Position numbers and translations under genes: made by a program
Assembly: GCF_000218685.1 (NCBI RefSeq)
Contig: NW_006763294.1
Coordinates: 2,180,126 to 2,244,125 of the forward strand
DNA from: Serpula lacrymans var. lacrymans S7.9
Taxonomy: Eukaryota; Basidiomycota; Agaricomycetes; Boletales; Serpulaceae
Length of the DNA: 64,000 nucleotides
Reading direction: 5' to 3'
Notes under the pieces: generated by a model
What the model was told of the DNA's origin: nothing
The model's database searches: none
The model's input: only the letters and a program-made list of their open reading frames with translations
Shown here: positions 1 to 12,081 of the stretch, one piece after another
How positions within the stretch are numbered: the first letter of the stretch is position 1
Layout: every line of letters starts with the position of its first letter

Positions 1-890
1 ACAAATCCTATACCCTCGTTCTCTGGGAAAGGGACCAGCTCATATTCTGAGCTTGGGTTATAGGTGGTTGTCCGACTGCGGCACTGTTGTCCTTCCGATC
101 GAAAGTGTAGTGATGAAGTGGCGGTTCGATCTATGTGTGGAGGCACAAAGAGTGCTGTTGCAACTTGATCAGTCTTGTCGTCACCGTGTAACACCAGTCG
201 AGTGTTCAGGGTGGCCATCATACAGTTGGCATATCTACACCGTGACACAACATTAATGAGTTTGCTCATAACGATGAATATATTATCATACAATTTGGAA
301 AGCGAATAAAATCTGGAAGAGCAGTAAGAGATCAGCAAGAACTTGATTAAATTTGAAAAGAAATGGTACATTAGCAAGTGGTAATATTGGGGTAGTGTTA
401 CCGCCATTATCAACTCTACCAGTGTGGCTACACTGGTGACCATTCCGGTTTCAAACGTCAATTTAATAAGCTTGGACAGAAGTGATTTTGTGTTCTTTAT
501 TCCTGAAGCGGATTTTAATTTGAAAAGCTGGAGATGATTGCATAAATTAGAAGTTGGGGAAGTATGTAAGGAATGCACTGACAAGACGGGTTGTTTGCAC
601 AGTGATTATTATGTCGCACACAAAACTGCTACCTAGCCACAACTGGTGTAATGAAGATGTTTCTTGTCAGAATAGCATATCAATAATGCGCTTTGACACA
701 TACATAGTCGCTCCAGGCAGCTGAATCTCCACCCAAAGAGATTGCTTGTGGGTTGGCGGACTGCAGGATACAATTCCGCTCAACAGCCTCCATAAGCAAA
801 ATAAAGGATACTAACATATTCCTTTTGTGCTGTAATATTGCCAGTGGCATCATATATCACTATTATACATTGAAGCAAGGATATCTAAAA
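1..890. other. intergenic, no gene recognised
   Basis: No open frame here looks like a protein family and no RNA gene is visible. The sequence is AT-rich and unstructured. It may contain the decayed 3' end of the membrane-protein remnant that begins at about 1520 on the minus strand. Confidence 0.5.
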
Positions 891-899
891 GCTTCATCA

Positions 900-1520
900 T
901 GAGGAAGGCGACGTTGATTTTGTTAACCGCTCACCATCATGACCACACAAGGTACAATTAGCGACTTATTGATGACCCAAAGTCTCCAGCAAAAGAAGCC
1001 ATGTACCATAGATGAGACTAGCACCATTGATGGGTAAGCATGCCACATATTGTAGGAGCGACATACTCAGCCCTGTGAGAATTGAAAGGACCAGGAAGGA
1101 CCAGGCAGGTGGCCCCTCCCCTACAATACCGGGGGGAAGTATACAGGAGAAACCCATATACAGCGGCCACTGTGTCGGATTGACGGCACATGCAAGACAC
1201 GCAAGAGACAGCCCTTTTCCAAATGCAATAAGAGTAAACACGCAGCTCAATGCTTCTAAAAGTAAGACTGCCCAGACTAAAAAAGTTCATTCAAAGGGAG
1301 AGAATATATTCGGAAGGGAACACCTACTAAAATACCTCATCACCATCCTATCATTGGGAAATCTTGTTTGATAAATAACTGTGACATAACATAGTTTAAA
1401 GCAGGTAATGGGATATAGGAGTGATATCCTTACAGGTCTGAACGACGAGGACTCCAAAGAAAGCAAAGCTGAGCACATAACCGAAACCCTGCATATCCAA
1501 CTTCATCAGTTGTTCAATTA
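900..1520 (-). pseudogene. decayed DUF6534-like multi-pass membrane protein
   Basis: Read on the minus strand, pieces in different frames resemble the agaricomycete DUF6533/DUF6534 membrane family. An acceptor at about 1490 leads into a hydrophobic segment GFGYVLSFAFFGVLVVQT. A plausible intron (about 1437 to 1386) joins this to IYQTRFPNDRMVMRYF, the loop that follows the first helix in this family. Further down, VHGFFCWRLWVINKS (about 985-960) matches the family's later helix-loop motif, and hydrophobic stretches lie between. No single set of splices gives an open protein, and stops interrupt the middle. A start exon is not visible upstream. I call it a remnant; an intact gene with several tiny exons is possible but less likely. 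Confidence 0.35.
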
Positions 1521-3592
1521 AATTCTTAGATGGCTGTTAAGGCCGCTTACAATCAATATATCCCTACATTTTTAAAATTCAGAAACACGTCAAAAGAAGG
1601 CAGAAAACAAGCTGATGTACGTACGCATTTCTTGGAACGTTTCCAGAAAAATAATAGAGTGGTGAGGAATAATTGAGGAGAAGAATTTTTATGTTTATGC
1701 TGCCACTCATGGGTTGAATAGCGTCGAAGAATTTGGTAGCGCTTGAAGACATGAGCACATGATTCCATTGTGTAGAAGTTAGAGAGGCTTACTTAGTGAT
1801 ACATAGCACCGCTAGTGATGAAACATCCATCGTAAGCTTGGTTTCAGGTGGAAGTGTGGGGAGGAGTGATAGAGTAAAGGACCAGTCCAACGTGTCGCAT
1901 TTTATAGCTGAATTGGCGCCAGTGTATTTATCGCAGAGCCAGTGATGAACTGTACTCGTTTGCCGGATCAGAAGGACTTGACCTTGAGAGTATCTGTAAG
2001 TTGGTCATTCAAGTTTGCCCATCTAGATGTCATGATCTTCACATTAAATGACACTGTCTCGCGCTCAAAAATTACAGCCACTGAGAACATATCACAAGAT
2101 CGTATCTGTTGCCAATGAAAACCGTCAGCTCATCAACAACACTGGGAACATGAACTTGAACTAATTATATACGATCAAGGGGTCACAAGGCATGATTTCC
2201 GGCATATTTCCTGAGACATAGGAATAGGAGTCGGCCGTCATAGCCATCATTGTGAGAAGCTTTGAGATGAGATAACGGTTGACTCGGAATTAACATCAGG
2301 GGCGCTCGGACATCACCTATCACTTTTAGCTACGTTCACTTGTCACCGCGGTCTTGTCTGAGCCTGCGTCATCCTCACTCTTATTAGTCGTTAATGCACG
2401 AAGCATGTAACGCTTGAGGTAAGACAATCTTGAAATGTACTTGGATTTGCATAATTATCTGTACAAGTGTGTGACAATGGCTTGATGCAAACTCGACCTC
2501 CATTGTGGTCGCCTGCGCTTATCCAGTGAATATTATGTTGGGAAGATCACTAAGAAGCGGTATGGCTTACCGTGTTTAGGAGTTCGGGCAACATTGCATT
2601 ACGCCAATATAATAGGATAAATGCAATATGTCAGAGTGGGGGACATTATTGACTTCAAGCATAGTAGAACACTGGATTTGAGGATAAAAGAATATGTCAA
2701 CAACATCACTCAATCTTCCGTAGAGTTTTGGGCCAAGATGGGGAATAACGTGCTTATCAAGACTTCAGATGCTCGAAAAGTCCATCTTGTATTTTTCGAA
2801 TCGGTTCCCCGCTCTCTGACAAAGATTCAGGACCTCGAGGGCTAGATCGAGAGCGGTGTAGGATTGGGTCTGTCGATGAGTCCTCTGAGGGGGTCGAAGG
2901 ATGTGTACCACTGATTAGCTTCTTCGTACAGTAAGGGGATCCTAGAAAGGTTCACTTTATCTATCGCTCAAAAATATCATTTCTGTGAGATGGGCTCACT
3001 GTTTTGGTGCTTGAAAAGCTAGTGTTTCTGCCTAAGGAAGTTTCAATTGGTGACCTGGTTTTCCAAAAGGTACATGAAAGTCTCCTGTAAAACAAGGTCA
3101 GAGACTCAAGAGTTCGAGAATCTGGTGAGATAATGATATAACATTGAGCAGGCGTACCAAGGCCATGAAACTATATCATTGTTGCTGGGAGTAAGAAAAA
3201 GGTACTGGCATTGGTGACTACTTGGGCGGTTTTGTCTTTCCAGTGGGAGGTCAGATGCCAGTGTACCCACAGACTCCAAGCCTCAGACTCGCCTGGGAAT
3301 ATCGATCGAGACTGGGTTGTCCGTCAAGCGGTACTTCACACTATTTCTTGTTCCACTTCAACGCATTCACAATGACAGCCGCGACAGATATCTAAATCTC
3401 AGGCTTGTCCAACCTCCCGAGGTCAGATGTCCAGATAAGAATGAATTAAAACCTCGATTAGTCTGCTCTTTCTTTTCCTCTTTTGAATCATAGGACATGT
3501 CCCACATGCCCGGGCCTATACATAGACTCCTATATATCTGTTCTCTGTGGCGACCAGCTGAACCATGACCGCTCGAGAGAGGCGATACCATC
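1521..3592. other. intergenic, no gene recognised
   Basis: About 2 kb with only short open frames, none resembling a known family. The longest (2621-2845, 74 codons) has no recognisable motif. The last 100-200 bases must hold the promoter and 5' leader of the peptidase gene starting at 3593. Confidence 0.5.
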
Positions 3593-6255
3593 ATGTCCTT
3601 CGATTATAGCTATCTGAAATTCTCGCAACCTGCAAGTCAGGTCAAGACTATCAACGTTGAGCCTATTCCACAGCGTATATTCAGTGGTATGAAGGATTAC
3701 GAAGATGCTGCGCGTGGTATGCCTTTTGAGTTTATCTTGCCCTCATGCTATCGTCTGATCTTGAATTCCCTCTCACAAGGCTTTACCCTCTTCGGGTTCG
3801 AACGTTCTGTCGAGACTGCGGATGGCCAGAAAACCCCAGACCATCTCCTCGTATCGCACAGGCCAGCAGATGCCCAAGTTGAGCAGATATATCGAGTGCC
3901 CACAGACACACAGAGCACCGACTTACAACGTCTCACACACTTTGATATTGGTATTGGAAGAAACATATTCGACTTTTTTCCGATTAAGGGTGATGATTGG
4001 AGAGGCGTATGGAGAGGTGGGGGAGCTTTGATGGTGATGGATTTCGACGGGAGTGAAGAATACCAACTCTGGTATGTATCTACTCCATGCAAATGAAGTT
4101 TCCTGCTTAAACTGTTGCCTCGTCGTTTAGGCGTTACTGGGAAGATGCTTATTCTGCGCATACACTGCCAAAAATCGAAGGAGAGCTTGATAATCACCCT
4201 GGCACAGGACGTATCGAACGGCTAACCCACGATGGATTCAGGTACAACAATCTCATCATCTCTCAATCTGACAGGTGGGGTTTCTTGATAACACAAACAT
4301 GACTTGCCATAATTTACATCTTTTTCTAGGATCATGGCATTTTCGTCTAACAAAGAGAACAAAACTGATACTTTGATTTATATAATGGATTTGATTGGGT
4401 CAAAGACAGGAGCAAATGCAGACGCTGCTCCATTTCATTTACCTTCAAAGTTAATCACCCCCACTACCGGCCAAGGCACCTCGCGCTGGGTTGTCGAGAG
4501 CATCTCAGTTGATGATCGATACATTCTCCTGACAAAACAAAATAGCTCAGCTTATCGCCCTTTATACATCGTCGATATATCTGGTCCGGGTCCATACGCA
4601 CCCGACCTTATCACTCTACCTCAGTCGACGGAAAAGGAAGACGAGACGGCCTATACACGGTCTCTTTTTTCGCGTGACCCAAGCAAAGCCTCGTCAATTT
4701 TCATGATCACTAATGCCTATGGTGATTATAATGCGGTTATTATGTACGACATTGAAACAGGTTCGGTCACGCATGTTACTTCACCTGAGCCCCACTTGTA
4801 CGCCCTGCGGCCTATTTCATGGGAAATATCAAGTATCGAGGTCACGCGAGACAGGATATTCTTTTGTGCCAATGTAGAAGGCTGGAGTAAGCTCTATATG
4901 ATGCCTTTGAGCGATGCTCATAAGGATACTGTCATCGAAGTTCAGTTGGAATGGGAAGGGGGTGGAATCAGTTTCACAACGAATGCACTCAATGAGAAGC
5001 CTGGCGAACTCGCGCTCAAACTGGTTTCTCATCGTTCACGAGGTTTTGTCGCTCGTTTGGATATCGCATCTTCACTCGAACATGTTCAAAGAGATGAACA
5101 AGGTAATGCATATATATCTACTTCTTTCTCAGAATACAGCCAGGCAGCTGCAGCCCTCCTCAAGTTCCGAACGTTGCCACCCAAGTTGATCAAGTTCAAG
5201 AGCTTTGATGGGCTGGAGATTCCTGCGATGTATTATCATCCGTCTGAAGAACAGTCTGTGGCCCCGGTCGTCATCGGAATTCATGGAGGCCCAGAGTCCC
5301 AAGCTACGGCACAACACCGAGTGTTTGTGAAAATCTATTGCATGCTTATCTTCTGCTGAAAGTCTTTAAAATAGCCCTATCCACGGATACTTGCTCAACG
5401 AGTTAGGCTGCGCTGTTATTTATCCAAACGTGCGGGGAAGTTCGGGGTATGGAAAGAAATATATGGCAGCAGACGACGTTGAGAAGCGAGAAGATTCGGT
5501 AAAGTATGTCAACGAACTGCTTTTCTCCTTTCCTGTTCACTCAGATTCATGATAGGGACATTGGCGCGCTACTAGATCACGTCGATAAAAATATGAAATG
5601 GCTGGATTCTAAGCGGATTGCTGTGATGGGTGGATCATGTAAGATTCGCTAGGTTTAGCTGTGGCCATTTCTCACTGATAACCCTTGTTTCCCTTGCAGA
5701 CGGAGGTTATATGGTGTTCGTGCGTAATCTCACTCTACTCTTGAAAACTATCTCAATAAAATGTCTATTCTTATAGGCTAGCTTAATACATTTTTCTTCT
5801 AAGCTTACTTGCGGCGTTGCAAACTTCGGTATTGCCCATTGGCCATCTTTTCTCCAGAATACCGCTGCTGTTCGTCGCGCTGCCCGGCGACGCGAGTACG
5901 GGGACGAGACCATACCGGAGATCAGAGAGTTCCTCGAAAGAATATCTCCTTTGAATAATGCATCAAAGATCACGGTCCCTCTTTCGATCGCACATGGCGA
6001 CAAGGACAGTCGCGTCACGGTGGAAGAAGCAATCCGCATGTGGGAGATTGTATCAGAGAATGTTCATGCAGAGCTGATGGTCTGCGAGCAGGAGGGTCAT
6101 GGTGCGCTGTCGTCTGCTGCATGTGCTACGAACTGATTACTGGAAAGCTGATTTTGTTTCTCTTCGTAGGTTTCAAACAGAAGAGTGTTATAGAGTATAC
6201 AAATGCGGCGAAAATATTTTTCTTGGAGAGGTTCCTCCTTTCCCGGCCGAGTTGA
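3593..6255 (+). CDS. S9 family prolyl-oligopeptidase-type peptidase (8 exons)
   Basis: Predicted serine peptidase of the S9 dipeptidyl/acylaminoacyl-peptidase type, with an N-terminal beta-propeller and a C-terminal alpha/beta-hydrolase domain. Exons that keep one frame: 3593-4071, 4131-4274, 4330-5322, 5375-5503, 5556-5638, 5700-5713, 5777-6101, 6170-6255, giving 750 aa. Hallmarks are HGGPESQ before the oxyanion region, VRGSSGYGKKY, the nucleophile elbow GGSYGGYM, the acid loop HGDKDSRV and the histidine motif EGHGFKQK. The elbow is assembled from three exons, including one of only 14 nt. Every splice has GT-AG ends and the total length is divisible by three. No signal peptide is seen, so a cytosolic enzyme is likely. 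The start ATG (3593) is the first in frame after a stop-rich leader. Substrate unknown. Confidence 0.9.
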
Positions 6256-7600
6256 CTATCCAATCACCTATGATAGTGTGGATGGTGATTAAACAATGCA
6301 ATCGCCTTGGGTATAACTTATTCTCTTCCAGAAAAACCTAAGTATGAACGGCTGAGTCATCGGTAAGATGTGAAAACCTATAAAATCCAATACTGCAGCA
6401 GCTAGATGGCTAATATTCGAAAATAAATCATCATTTGGTTGGATTGCAGCGATGTGCCAACACTCATGGTATCCCGATTGTGGTGAGTTTTGTATTTATC
6501 TAGCATGGTGAGGTTCAACTCTGTTGCTGCCCCGTATCCTACTAGGTCAACGTCCCCGTGAGTTAACTATACCTGCTTCCCTGTCTTTTTTCATCCATGT
6601 TAGATGCAACACGAATTCAACCAACCTCTTCTATCCAATACTATACTATTTCGTATTAAGTTCGGTCAGGTGTGGCACTCTGGTTCATCCCAATTTGGAA
6701 GGCTACCACGAGCGACGACAATTAGGAATATTGGCTATAGTGAAGAGATTGATCGAGGACATAGTATGGGCAGTGAACTACGATTCTTCCTATTACATCG
6801 CTGTACTATCTACAGCGATGGTTTTGCGTCTGCTCTCTTGGCTCTGTTCCTTATTTTGGTGCGTAAAAACATGTTATACCAACTTAGGACATAAGTGTAA
6901 CCAATTTATAGGGCCCAGTCAAACCATGTCGTACGCCATTACACTGTCTTCCAACTTGTTGTATTGTATCATACTTATCAGTGGGTTATGTGTCAATAAG
7001 TTTGTATCGTATAGAAGCCATTGATTTTATCTTCCAGAAATGGTAGCGCATTAAAGGCCATCCAAGCTAGTACTGCAATAACTGCAATAACTGCAATGAC
7101 TTGGTGCAATGACAGCAAAAAAAAAAAAACAAGCTTCCTCGCCCGCCAATATTACTAATTCAACGTCTTCATCAAACGTTGTGGCCCAGGTGCTAGCCAT
7201 GCTATTCTTGTTACACCACACGAGTGGCTGCATACCTCATGAAACTACGATTCAACGCTCCCTCCCAGAAGTGTATTGGAACAGCACTTATCATGCACGA
7301 CTTGACATTTTCAGACTTCAAATCGTTCTATTCCTTTATGTGCTATGGAAATAACCAGCGTTCATTCATTTCTATGTCAGTGCTACACGCGGAAATAGTA
7401 TTCCGGACCTTGGCCTACTTTAAACTCCATGCAATCTGGAAGAAGCAGGACGACAACGTGCAGCACACACCAGGAACTAGGGTTCAATTTGCATCAAGTC
7501 CATCACGAGGCTGCGCAGTTGAGCGTTTATTAAAACACTATTTATGACCCATGCATATTCCACCCACACTTTTCTTCCCACTTCATCGTCTTCTTCGACT
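6256..7600. other. intergenic, low-complexity patches
   Basis: No gene recognised. The stretch includes a short tandem repeat of an ACTGCAATA-like unit at 7074-7110, followed by an A13 run near 7118. Several open frames of 60-166 codons exist, but their compositions look random and none resembles a family. Confidence 0.5.
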
Positions 7601-7884
7601 TCTCAGCTCGCATGTCCACTCACAATCGACCAAGTACCCATAACACACGAACTGCAGCCGTAACTTTCGATATCAGATTTGGAGGTGCCATGCCCACTAC
7701 TGGCGTACTCAATGGGGCCAGTAACGCCGAAAGCAGCGCGTTCAGCGATTTTTCTGGAAGTTTTGAGCGCGTTGAACAGTACACTAACGTCATTGATAGT
7801 ATATTTTACCGTCTGTGATTTTCACCTGTCTTCGGTCATCATGGTCTCAGTTCTTTGTGATTAGCCGGGCCAAATTTACACCAG

Positions 7885-9215
7885 ATGCTACAATCAGCAA
7901 ACGCTTCTTACAAAGACTGCTCAGGGGAAATGGCTCGGTGCTTGGTAGCCACTCGAAAGGGGGTCTTGAATGAGCTCAAATTACTGGGGATAGATAGTAC
8001 TCGCCCAATTTTCTGGTTAAATGGACCGGATGGGAAGTCTACCCTGGCTCAGACCGTAGCAGAATGGCGTGCAGATGAAGGGAGGCTTGTTGCCAGCTTT
8101 TTCTTCTTCCGGGGAACAGGAAACCGAGACAAAGTATCTCGCTTCATTCCTACGTTGACATTTCAGCTGTCCATCACTATCGAAAATATGGAGCCATTGG
8201 TTAAAAACTTCATTGCTAGAAAACCCTTCCTCGCCGATAAGGATGCTCGACTCAGTTATCGATTTGACAAGTTAGTCGTGCTCTCCCATGCATATTCAAC
8301 CTTCACATACAGTGCTGCCGTACGAAAACCGACGGTGATACTAGTAGTCATCGATGCTTTAGACGAATGCGAAATTAGGGACGGAGGATCAATAAACCAG
8401 TCCCCCAACGCTGCAGTTGAAGCATGCATAGTTAGAGGAGACCAGGTCCCATTTCGTCTATTCATCACAAGCAGAGTCGAAGAACATCTTCGTACTCGGA
8501 ACTATAGATGCCAGGCAGGTCTCGCTTCAGTTGAAGCTAGAGCAATATAGCGCTACAGAGGGTATTCGCATGCTTTTCCAGTCCGAATTCAAAAAAATAT
8601 ATGCAGCCAATCACCGACTTATGATTATAGATGGTATACGAGAGCCTTGGCCTTCGTCGAAGGTCCTTCGAGTCAACACTAGTTAAAGTTGTTCAGGAAG
8701 AAGAGGGCATGCCGCATCAAATGCTTCTAGGTGCATTACAGACACATGGCCTGGATCCTCTGTATATATGTAAGTAATTTCGGTACACTGTTACATAAAT
8801 GTCCAACCACAAAACCTTGTCAGGTCTTTCCTCGTCATTCAATCCATTCTCCTTATTCCCGAAACCAACGACAGTCCGGTTCACTTAGTCCATAAATCGC
8901 TCCGAGATTTCTTAACGACACAATCACGCTCAGGTCTCTATTTCACAGCCCTCCTAACTGTCACGCTTCCATTGCAATTGATTGCCTAGAAAATAATGCA
9001 AAACAGCACGTTCACAAACGGGCTGCACTGCCTTCAAGTTCAACAGGCTGTCGATGGTTGAAACGATCGTCATCCAGATCCATTCCTATACGTTTCTTCT
9101 ATGGTGGACTTCACTGGCAGCGTCTGTGACTCTCGGGGTACATTCTGTAATCCGAAATGGGTCTCTCAGCAATGATGACGCTGTTAAAGGTAGGCTGGAA
9201 TAGCGATGTGAAATG
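7885..9215 (+). pseudogene. NACHT-domain NTPase (NLR-like), broken
   Basis: Resembles the large agaricomycete family of NACHT NTPases implicated by analogy in non-self recognition. The open frame 7885-8550 shows the order usual for the family: a TRKGVLNEL linker, the P-loop strand IFWLNGPDGKST, the SFFFFRGTGNRD block, the Walker B strand VVIDALDEC, and FRLFITSRVEEHL. Further family motifs follow in shifted frames: IQSILLIPETNDSPVHLVHK and SLRDFLTTQSRS around 8826-8935, and ALLWWTSLAASVTLGVHS near 9100. The P-loop is two residues short (the family has GPAGAGKST), and stops and frame changes follow residue 221. Small introns could explain some breaks (for example 8770-8822) but not all. An upstream open frame at 7612-7818 may be its N-terminal exon. 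Confidence 0.75.
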
Positions 9216-9952
9216 CATCTAACATAAAATTCGTGTAGGCTTTGTCGCGATGCCCCAAGATTTACGGTGGGCACTACGTAGTCTCAATATCACACATGCG
9301 ATATACTCTATCAATAGCGAGTACGTGAACTATATTTTAATTTTTTCAAACGACATCTCTGATATTTCCTGTTACTCCAGCAAGAGCAGCAAACGGAAGA
9401 GACAACAAATTGAGCAGTTAAGAACTTCAAACCGTCGCGTGCAAAACTGGCCAGGCTTTGATGGTTGATTTCCAGCATCAGCCAAGTGCTCACCTAACCC
9501 TCACAAACATCCACAGGAGGGACTTGACGAGTTTTCAAGATCCTCGTCTTGGGCCAGAAGGACGTTTCAAGGTACCTACTCACTGTAAGCAGGATGTGGA
9601 ATACGACATTTACATGGTCATTTCCGTATCTTTAGGCTTTATCATCTTGCCAGTGCCGTTTCGTGAGGGGGCCGGGTTGGGTTCGATGGTCTTGTCTGGT
9701 TGCTGGGAGTTTGGGTGAGGTCAAAGCTTGTGTACAATGAGTGATTGGATGGAAGGGAAGATCAAGTAGGGCGAGAAGGAGGGGATGAAGGGTATAAGGA
9801 AGGGATTGGGGACTGACTTAGGCGTCTTTTCTTTGCGCATTTTTGAAATATATTCCTCAGGCTCATGCCACGATGCACGTGACTAGCGTCAGATATGGGT
9901 GATTGCATTTCTACTACTTCTGAAAATTCACTCAGGCTTTTCTCGAGAAATC
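9216..9952. other. intergenic between NACHT remnant and DUF1308 gene
   Basis: No clear gene. Short frames at 9250-9718 could be eroded 3' sequence of the NACHT NTPase but carry no recognisable motif. The final 200 bases should contain the promoter of the gene starting at 9953. Confidence 0.4.
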
Positions 9953-11876
9953 ATGATGTCCCAATCAGCAGATGCAAGGAAAACTTCACTTTATCACGAG
10001 CTTTGCGCTTTGCACGCTCAATTACAAGAAATCGGACAAAACATGGCGTCCTACGAGCCCAGAATACCCAAGTTGCCTATCCTCGACTCAGCTGTAGAAT
10101 GCGACGCAAAACCTCGCTCCCAGGAAGGAATACCGGGTCTCAGAATTCTAAGAGAAGAAATAAAACGGGACTTGGATGTACTAGGAAAGGTACGGTTTCT
10201 TCATTTGAATTCTTGAGCTACTGTCCGTCAATGCCTAAGCTGAACTCTGGCGTCCAGTAGTTTCTCGAGGGCACCCAATCATCGTCTAGTCCTGCAATTT
10301 CCACCAATGCACCCTATCTGATAGCAGTATGCCGCGAGGTCTTGGCGGCTCCTCCGCCATTAAGTTCAATCTACCGAACATTTTTTGTGAGCCACGGAGG
10401 AAAATCAAGTACGTCGCGTCGAGCGAAATCTCAAAAAGTTCCAGGTACGAAAGTCGATGTAGTTGCCGACAATGGCCGGCGATGGATCAGAGTCAACACG
10501 TACGCCCTACAGAATTCGTCCCATCTGCGCTATAGGAATGACGTTGATCCATCAGCATAAAGAACTCACGAATCCTTGCAGAGTTTCGCGAAATTGACTC
10601 ATACTTTACGAGCTCTGAAGATGACTCTGACGTTTCTATGGAAAATAGAAGACCGAGTTTAGCTCAGAAAGAGTTTGACAATTCCGTTTTACGGATGGGC
10701 AGAGCACTGTTAGCAGCAGCGCGTGATAACCCCGTCTCTGGCTCGAGCGATGCACCTCAAGTAACTCTACGTTTGACTCGACTCGATCCTTCTGAAGTTA
10801 ACGAATTTGGAGAAGAAAATGATGAACGAATAGCTAAGACTATTGCTGCTTTACGCGAGATGGGTTTGGACGTAGAGCTAGGAGAAAGGGATGACATACA
10901 AATCCCAGCATTGCCGTCTCCAGAACACGTATTCACTACAACGACTTGCATCAATCTTGACCTATCAGCGCTAATAGCGCTCGTGTCCGACATTACGCAT
11001 TCTCCACTTCCAAAATCCATTGAAGAAGCCAATGCCCGTTTTATCCCTTCCTCGCAATATCTCGAATGGAAGAAACAGAGAATGCAACATTTATCGAGTA
11101 AAACTTCTTCTGCAGCTGATAATGAAGAAATTTGGGAAGATTCTGGGCAACACTCTAGAGCCCTGGCCAACCAGGTCATGCAAGAAATGAGACAAGGTTT
11201 ATTACAGGAAACGTTCGACCGACTTTCTTCGCTGTGCCCCACGCCTGCACTTGAGTTTTGGACGACTCCAGAAGCTCGAGATCGCTGTCTCCGCATTATA
11301 TCAAAGATAGGAGGTCCGCGAGAACGTCAACGTGCCCATGCATTATTCTCGGATTCTCAGAGGCAGCATCCGGCGTTATTCTGGGAGCATTCCCGGTATC
11401 CCTCGGGATTTCTTCCACTATTACCTGTTCGCGTGTTCCCGTCCCTTGAGCCGGACGAAGGCTCCCTGAAATCTTTCAACAACATCTCTCTACCACCTTT
11501 CTTCACTGTACTTGCTTCCACAAGTAGAGAAGTCCTTTCACAGGATGTAGCGATGTATCCCAGAGCTATATCCACAGAGACTGATCACGACGGCCAAGAA
11601 ATACAACGTGCAGCAGTCACGAAGGCAAATCCGAAGCTCACCGCTCATACGGTACAAAGTTTGCTGTGGGGAGCAAGTCTTGGGTGGACAACGTTAACGG
11701 CTAATCGGTCTAGTGTGAAAGCGATACTGAAGGAATTGAAAACTTCTGCTCCACTTTCTTTTCTCCACGATCAAGACTCGTCTGGTGGACTCGATACTGG
11801 CAAAAAAAAGGCAGCGATCTGGATCGTCGACCCGAGGAGTTTGGCGGAAGGGATGAGGTCAGACTACAATTATTAA
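9953..11876 (+). CDS. DUF1308 family protein (C7orf25/UPF0415 homologue)
   Basis: A three-exon gene: 9953-10189, 10261-10499 and 10556-11876, giving about 598 aa with frame kept at both joins. Similarity to the animal C7orf25 family runs along the protein. The N-terminal part has the NAPYLIAVCREV and KVDVVADNGRRWIRVNT blocks. The C-terminal DUF1308 part has TTTCINLDLSALIALVSDI, GGPRERQRAHALF, TLTANRSSVKAIL and IWIVDPRSLAEG. Fungal members are longer because of inserted acidic and Ser-rich stretches. The exon 2 acceptor is CAGTAG, where the second AG must be used because the first leaves an in-frame TAG. The biochemical role is not established. The start at 9953 is followed at once by a second ATG (9956), which would work equally well. 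Confidence 0.85.
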
Positions 11877-12081
11877 AACTGATTGTCCATGCATATAATC
11901 ACTATACCCTTGTTTCAAAACTTCGCTACAGGGACCGTAAAGACGATAGCGAATTTTGTGTGGATGAACAAGAACGAATTGTACTGTAGCGTCCCATGTG
12001 TAAATATCAAGATACGACGTGTAAATAACAAAAAAAATAGTAAGCCTACAAGCCCAGCGGTTCATCAAAAAGCAACCTTGA

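Noticed and set aside
966..1250. 94-codon hydrophobic frame on the minus strand as an intact small membrane protein
   Set aside because: Family-like motifs occur in other frames on either side, so this frame is partly intron or out-of-frame; treated as part of a remnant.
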